Both the position numbers and the translations under genes were made by a program. The notes below the pieces were generated by a model. That model was not told the DNA's origin. It was given only the letters and a program-made list of their open reading frames with translations, and made no database searches. This document shows, piece by piece, positions 6,712 to 9,022 of a stretch of 9,022 bases of DNA. Numbering within the stretch: position 1 is the stretch's first letter; each line of letters opens with the position of its first letter. Source of the DNA: JAYRWN01 sp041917975 (GTDB taxonomy: Bacteria; Bacteroidota; Bacteroidia; Chitinophagales; Saprospiraceae); NCBI GenBank assembly GCA_041917975.1, contig JAYRWN010000013.1:1-9022 (forward strand), given 5' to 3'.

Positions 6712-7913
6712 CATGCAGGCGTTTGTTTTTTGTTTTCATTAAATAAGAAAATAAATATCAACAGGATGACCAAAGCGATCATAGCCGGAACCAACCACAT
6801 GCCCCGCCAGTTTATTACTTGTTCTACAGTATATTGCTGAGCTATCCAACCACTAAACCAGGACCCAAAAGTAAGCCCGATGCCATAAGTGGCGAAAGTG
6901 ATCAATCCCTGGGCTGCACTCCGGATACCACTATGGGCTTTTTGATCCGTATAAATCTGACCGGTGGCAAAGAAAAAGTCATAGCATATCCCATGGAGGA
7001 AGATACCCAGGTACAACATCCAGGCGCCACCATCCAACCCAAACTTGAACAACAAATACCGCAGGACCCAGGCGGCCATACCAATGAGCAAAATATTTTT
7101 AACCCCCCAACGGGCTAAAAAGAAGGGTAAGGCGATCATAAAAAACACCTCCGATCCTTGGCCGAGCACAGCCATGATGGTTTCAACATTGCTCATGTTG
7201 CCGCCTGTGGGGCTGGATAAGAAAACATTGGCAAATCCATAATAAAAAGACAAGGGAACACAAATCAAGACTGACCCAATAAAAAAGATAGCGTAGGAAC
7301 GATCTTTAAATAGATCCAGAGCGTCCAGGCCAATGGATTTTGCAAAACTGGTATGGGAAGCTGGTTTAGGCGGAGTATCAGGCAAGGTAAAACTATAAAC
7401 ACCAAAAATTAAGGAAAAAATAGCCGGAACAATAAAAATTATGTTGGTGTTTCCCCAGCCCATTTGACCTACGATGATGTTGGCTACGATCCAGGCAATG
7501 GTGCCTAACACACGTAAGAGGGGGAAATCTTTCGATGGATTGGAACTTTGATGGAAAGTGATTGAATTCGTAAGGGCAATGGTAGGCATATATAATATTG
7601 AGTAAAAAAGCATCATAATAATGAAGGTACCTACGTTTTGTACAGTACTTAAATAATAAAGAATACAGGCCCCCAGGATGTGAAGGACACCATTTACTTT
7701 TTGAGCGGAGAAGAACCGGTCAGCGATCATCCCGATGAAAAATGGAGAGATGATCGCCCCAAACCAGGCGTTACCGTATGTCGTTCCAATTTGACCTCCA
7801 GTAGCCCCTAACGTTTCTGATAAATATCTGCCCATGGCTACAAACCATGTGCCCCAGATAAAATACTCCAAAAACATCATGACGGCTAACCTTGTATACG
7901 TATTCCGATTCAT
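6711..7913 (-). CDS. MFS transporter, nucleoside:H+ symporter family (NupG/XapB-like)
   Basis: A 400-residue inner-membrane protein with about twelve hydrophobic segments, the expected size and topology for the nucleoside:H+ symporter branch of the major facilitator superfamily (PF03825). Recognisable stretches: MMFLEYFIWGTWFVAMGRYL (12-31) at TM1, the loop motif GMIADRFF (61-68), NSITFHQ (116-122), LRVLGTIAWIVAN (133-145), GQGSEVFFM (251-259), LIGMAAWVLRYLLF (276-289) and HGICYDFFFATGQIY (307-321). The charged central loop at about 180-205 separates two six-helix halves. Nucleoside uptake is inferred from the family; the exact substrate and whether a sugar or nucleobase is also carried are not visible. 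No purine or pyrimidine salvage genes flank it. The ATG at 7913 gives a normal family N-terminus. It probably has its own promoter (7945-7975) overlapping a direct repeat that could be an operator. Confidence 0.9.
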   Translation of the reverse strand: MNRNTYTRLAVMMFLEYFIWGTWFVAMGRYLSETLGATGGQIGTTYGNAWFGAIISPFFIGMIADRFFSAQKVNGVLHILGACILYYLSTVQNVGTFIIMMLFYSILYMPTIALTNSITFHQSSNPSKDFPLLRVLGTIAWIVANIIVGQMGWGNTNIIFIVPAIFSLIFGVYSFTLPDTPPKPASHTSFAKSIGLDALDLFKDRSYAIFFIGSVLICVPLSFYYGFANVFLSSPTGGNMSNVETIMAVLGQGSEVFFMIALPFFLARWGVKNILLIGMAAWVLRYLLFKFGLDGGAWMLYLGIFLHGICYDFFFATGQIYTDQKAHSGIRSAAQGLITFATYGIGLTFGSWFSGWIAQQYTVEQVINWRGMWLVPAMIALVILLIFIFLFNENKKQTPA

Positions 7914-7917
7914 TAGT

Positions 7918-7964
7918 GATAATAATTTGGTCGTTAAATGGCCTGAAAGATAGTAATTTGGTCG
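7918..7964. repeat. 16-bp direct repeat pair, 31-bp period, in front of the symporter gene
   Basis: GATAATAATTTGGTCG (7918-7933) and GATAGTAATTTGGTCG (7949-7964) match at 15 of 16 positions. The period of 31 bp is close to three turns of B-DNA, so bound proteins would sit on the same face. One copy overlaps the candidate promoter and the other lies between it and the symporter ATG (7911-7913), the usual placement of a repressor operator pair. The regulator is unknown. Confidence 0.6.
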
Positions 7965-7975
7965 CGCAAGACAAC
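7945..7975 (-). promoter_or_regulatory. Candidate Bacteroidota-type promoter for the nucleoside symporter
   Basis: On the minus strand GTTG (7972-7975) is followed after 19 nt by TATCTTTC (7945-7952), a seven-of-eight-type match to TAnnTTTG with a spacer in the expected range. The second copy of the direct repeat falls inside it, which would let a bound protein compete with RNA polymerase. This is the best promoter-like match in the window but remains a pattern match. Confidence 0.4.
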
Positions 7976-8028
7976 TTTTACGACTTTTTTATCTCTATTT
8001 ATTTATGGGGAGTGGTGGATTTTTTTAC

Positions 8029-8364
8029 TCAAGTTTGTCTCATGCCCTTGAGGGATCGAGGTTTATAGTGATAACTGTGCTGCCCGTAGGTTACCACGTA
8101 TTGATTTTCTAGTTTTTTCACATAGTCAGCTGACCCCAGTCTAAACAAAACAGGTACTTTGGTATTGGCCTGAGAATTGTTTTCCCAGCGACAAATTGCT
8201 CCAAAATGATAGGGTTTTACCATGGGCATTTTGAGCATATCTAAAGTTTGGGACGTTTCAGAATTGGGAAGACAAACGGATTTGAAAGAGAAGTTTGTTT
8301 TCGTCTGACCAGATAACACTGCATTTATCCATAGAGTGAGGAAAAAGAACAGGACAATACGCAT
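8029..8364 (-). CDS. Small secreted protein of unknown function
   Basis: A 111-residue protein I cannot assign to a named family. The N-terminus MRIVLFFFLTLWINAVLSG is a clear signal peptide with cleavage likely near residue 19, so the mature part is about 92 residues and exported. It holds two cysteines (31 and 58) that could form a disulfide. The segment HFGAICRWENN (53-63) followed by VPVLFRLGSADYVKKLENQ (70-88) resembles, from memory only, short uncharacterised Bacteroidota proteins with a CR-x-E ... FRLGs-x-x-YV-x-x-LE pattern. The C-terminus is basic (KPRSLKGMRQT). It begins 30 nt after the methyltransferase stop on the same strand, so the two are probably co-transcribed, though a functional link is not implied. 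The signal peptide, position and lack of a conflicting gene support it as real; it ends with TGA at 8029-8031. Confidence 0.72.
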   Translation of the reverse strand: MRIVLFFFLTLWINAVLSGQTKTNFSFKSVCLPNSETSQTLDMLKMPMVKPYHFGAICRWENNSQANTKVPVLFRLGSADYVKKLENQYVVTYGQHSYHYKPRSLKGMRQT

Positions 8365-8394
8365 CTATAAAAATTTCACTAAGGTAATAAATAA

Positions 8395-9022
8395 TTAAGA
8401 AGAGGGACGAGAGGATTGATCCCTTTTAAAATCAGCATGTCTCCCGGCGAAAAGATGATATTGCCGCAAGGAGCAGGGGATGGCGCCGTTGAATAGATTA
8501 ACCTTTTTGGAAGGTTTTAGTCCAATGCGACTGATGGCCTCCAAATGCCCACTCAATAGCCATATGTCACAGCCGGTATATTCTTTTTTCAAATGGTTGC
8601 CCATATCTTCATAGAATTGTTCCACTCTTTCTTCAGAAATCCGTTGGTCATATGGCGGATTAATACAGACTAGTGGAGCCTCAAGACCTGGGCCACAAGA
8701 GAAAAAATCTGCTGACTCCCAGCGCACAGCTTTAGCTACCCCAGCCAGGTAGCTGTTTTGCCTGGCCAGATCTAGAATGTGGCGATCCTTATCCCGTCCC
8801 ATGATGGGCATGGCAGTATGAGTAAGTACCTTACCCACTGCTTCAGATTTAATCCGTTCAAAAAGCGAAGAATTATGATCCGGCCAATACATGAAAGCGA
8901 AATCAGAACGCAAGGATTGCGGAGGAATTCTTAGAGCCAGGCGAGCTGCCTCCAGGCAAAATGTTCCCGACCCGCACATAGGGTCCAGAAAAGGCCGTTT
9001 CCCATCGTATCCGGCAATTTTA
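8395..9022 (-). CDS. RlmL-like class I SAM-dependent rRNA methyltransferase, C-terminal part (5' end outside window)
   Basis: Catalytic domain of a COG0116-type enzyme (THUMP-domain RlmL/YcbY family) that transfers a methyl group from S-adenosylmethionine to guanine N2 of 23S rRNA. The frame is open to the right edge: the first full codons read KIAGYDGKRPFLDPMCGSGT, so the Met at 8977-8979 is internal and not the start. In the 208 visible residues, DPMCGSGTF (13-21) is the SAM-binding motif I, the acidic ADFFSC region (about 104-109) is motif III-like, and NPPYDQRI (121-128) is motif IV, the catalytic loop. The stretch WLLSGHLEAISRIGLKPSKK with a following LFNGAIPCSLRQYHLF is the typical end of this family. 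The N-terminal THUMP domain lies beyond the window. Older annotation pipelines often call such proteins adenine-specific DNA methylases; the family context argues for rRNA. Confidence 0.88.
   Translation of the reverse strand, partial: KIAGYDGKRPFLDPMCGSGTFCLEAARLALRIPPQSLRSDFAFMYWPDHNSSLFERIKSEAVGKVLTHTAMPIMGRDKDRHILDLARQNSYLAGVAKAVRWESADFFSCGPGLEAPLVCINPPYDQRISEERVEQFYEDMGNHLKKEYTGCDIWLLSGHLEAISRIGLKPSKKVNLFNGAIPCSLRQYHLFAGRHADFKRDQSSRPSS

Noticed and set aside
6819..7242. Plus-strand open frames of 99 and 65 codons
   Set aside because: Antisense to the symporter's membrane segments; no domain signal.
8977..8979. ATG as the start of the methyltransferase
   Set aside because: The frame stays open upstream and encodes GYDGKRPFLDP, which belongs to SAM-binding motif I of the same enzyme, so the ATG is internal.

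Overview
The window looks like chromosomal DNA from a Bacteroidota bacterium, perhaps from the Saprospirales/Cytophagales side; the deeper placement is a guess. The pointers are a small exported protein of the DUF6702 type, a proton-coupled nucleoside-symporter family protein and an rRNA methyltransferase that read like Bacteroidota versions, start codons mostly without Shine-Dalgarno sequences, moderate GC content, and a TAnnTTTG-like promoter candidate. All eight genes read through cleanly with the standard code. I see no mobile element, CRISPR array, tRNA or rRNA.

Layout: (1) 1-806, minus strand, the first 268 codons of an amino-acid/amine permease that resembles ethanolamine permeases and runs off the left edge; a long protein that needs the window edge to be seen. 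(2) 807-953, a divergent promoter region. (3) 954-3344, plus strand, complete ATP-dependent protease Lon. (4) 3341-4567, minus strand, an exported serine hydrolase of the beta-lactamase/class C fold, whose stop codon interlocks with that of lon. (5) 4568-4721, a divergent intergenic region unusually rich in inverted repeats. (6) 4722-5210, plus strand, a DUF6702-like exported protein, overlapping tail-to-tail by 23 nt with (7) 5188-6501, minus strand, an M20-family amidohydrolase with an apparent signal peptide. (8) 6502-6710, non-coding. (9) 6711-7913, minus strand, an MFS transporter of the nucleoside:H+ symporter family, preceded by a 16-bp near-perfect direct repeat with a 31-bp period. 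(10) 8029-8364, minus strand, a small secreted protein of unknown function, 30 nt downstream of (11) 8395-9022, minus strand, the C-terminal 208 residues of an RlmL-like rRNA N2-guanine methyltransferase that runs off the right edge.

The genes do not form one pathway. Lon and the methyltransferase are housekeeping; the two transporters, the exported amidohydrolase and the serine hydrolase fit scavenging of amines, nucleosides and amide-linked compounds. I found no convincing new multi-gene system. The signals most worth a second look are non-coding: the paired inverted repeats at 4577-4676 and the helically phased direct repeat in front of the nucleoside symporter.
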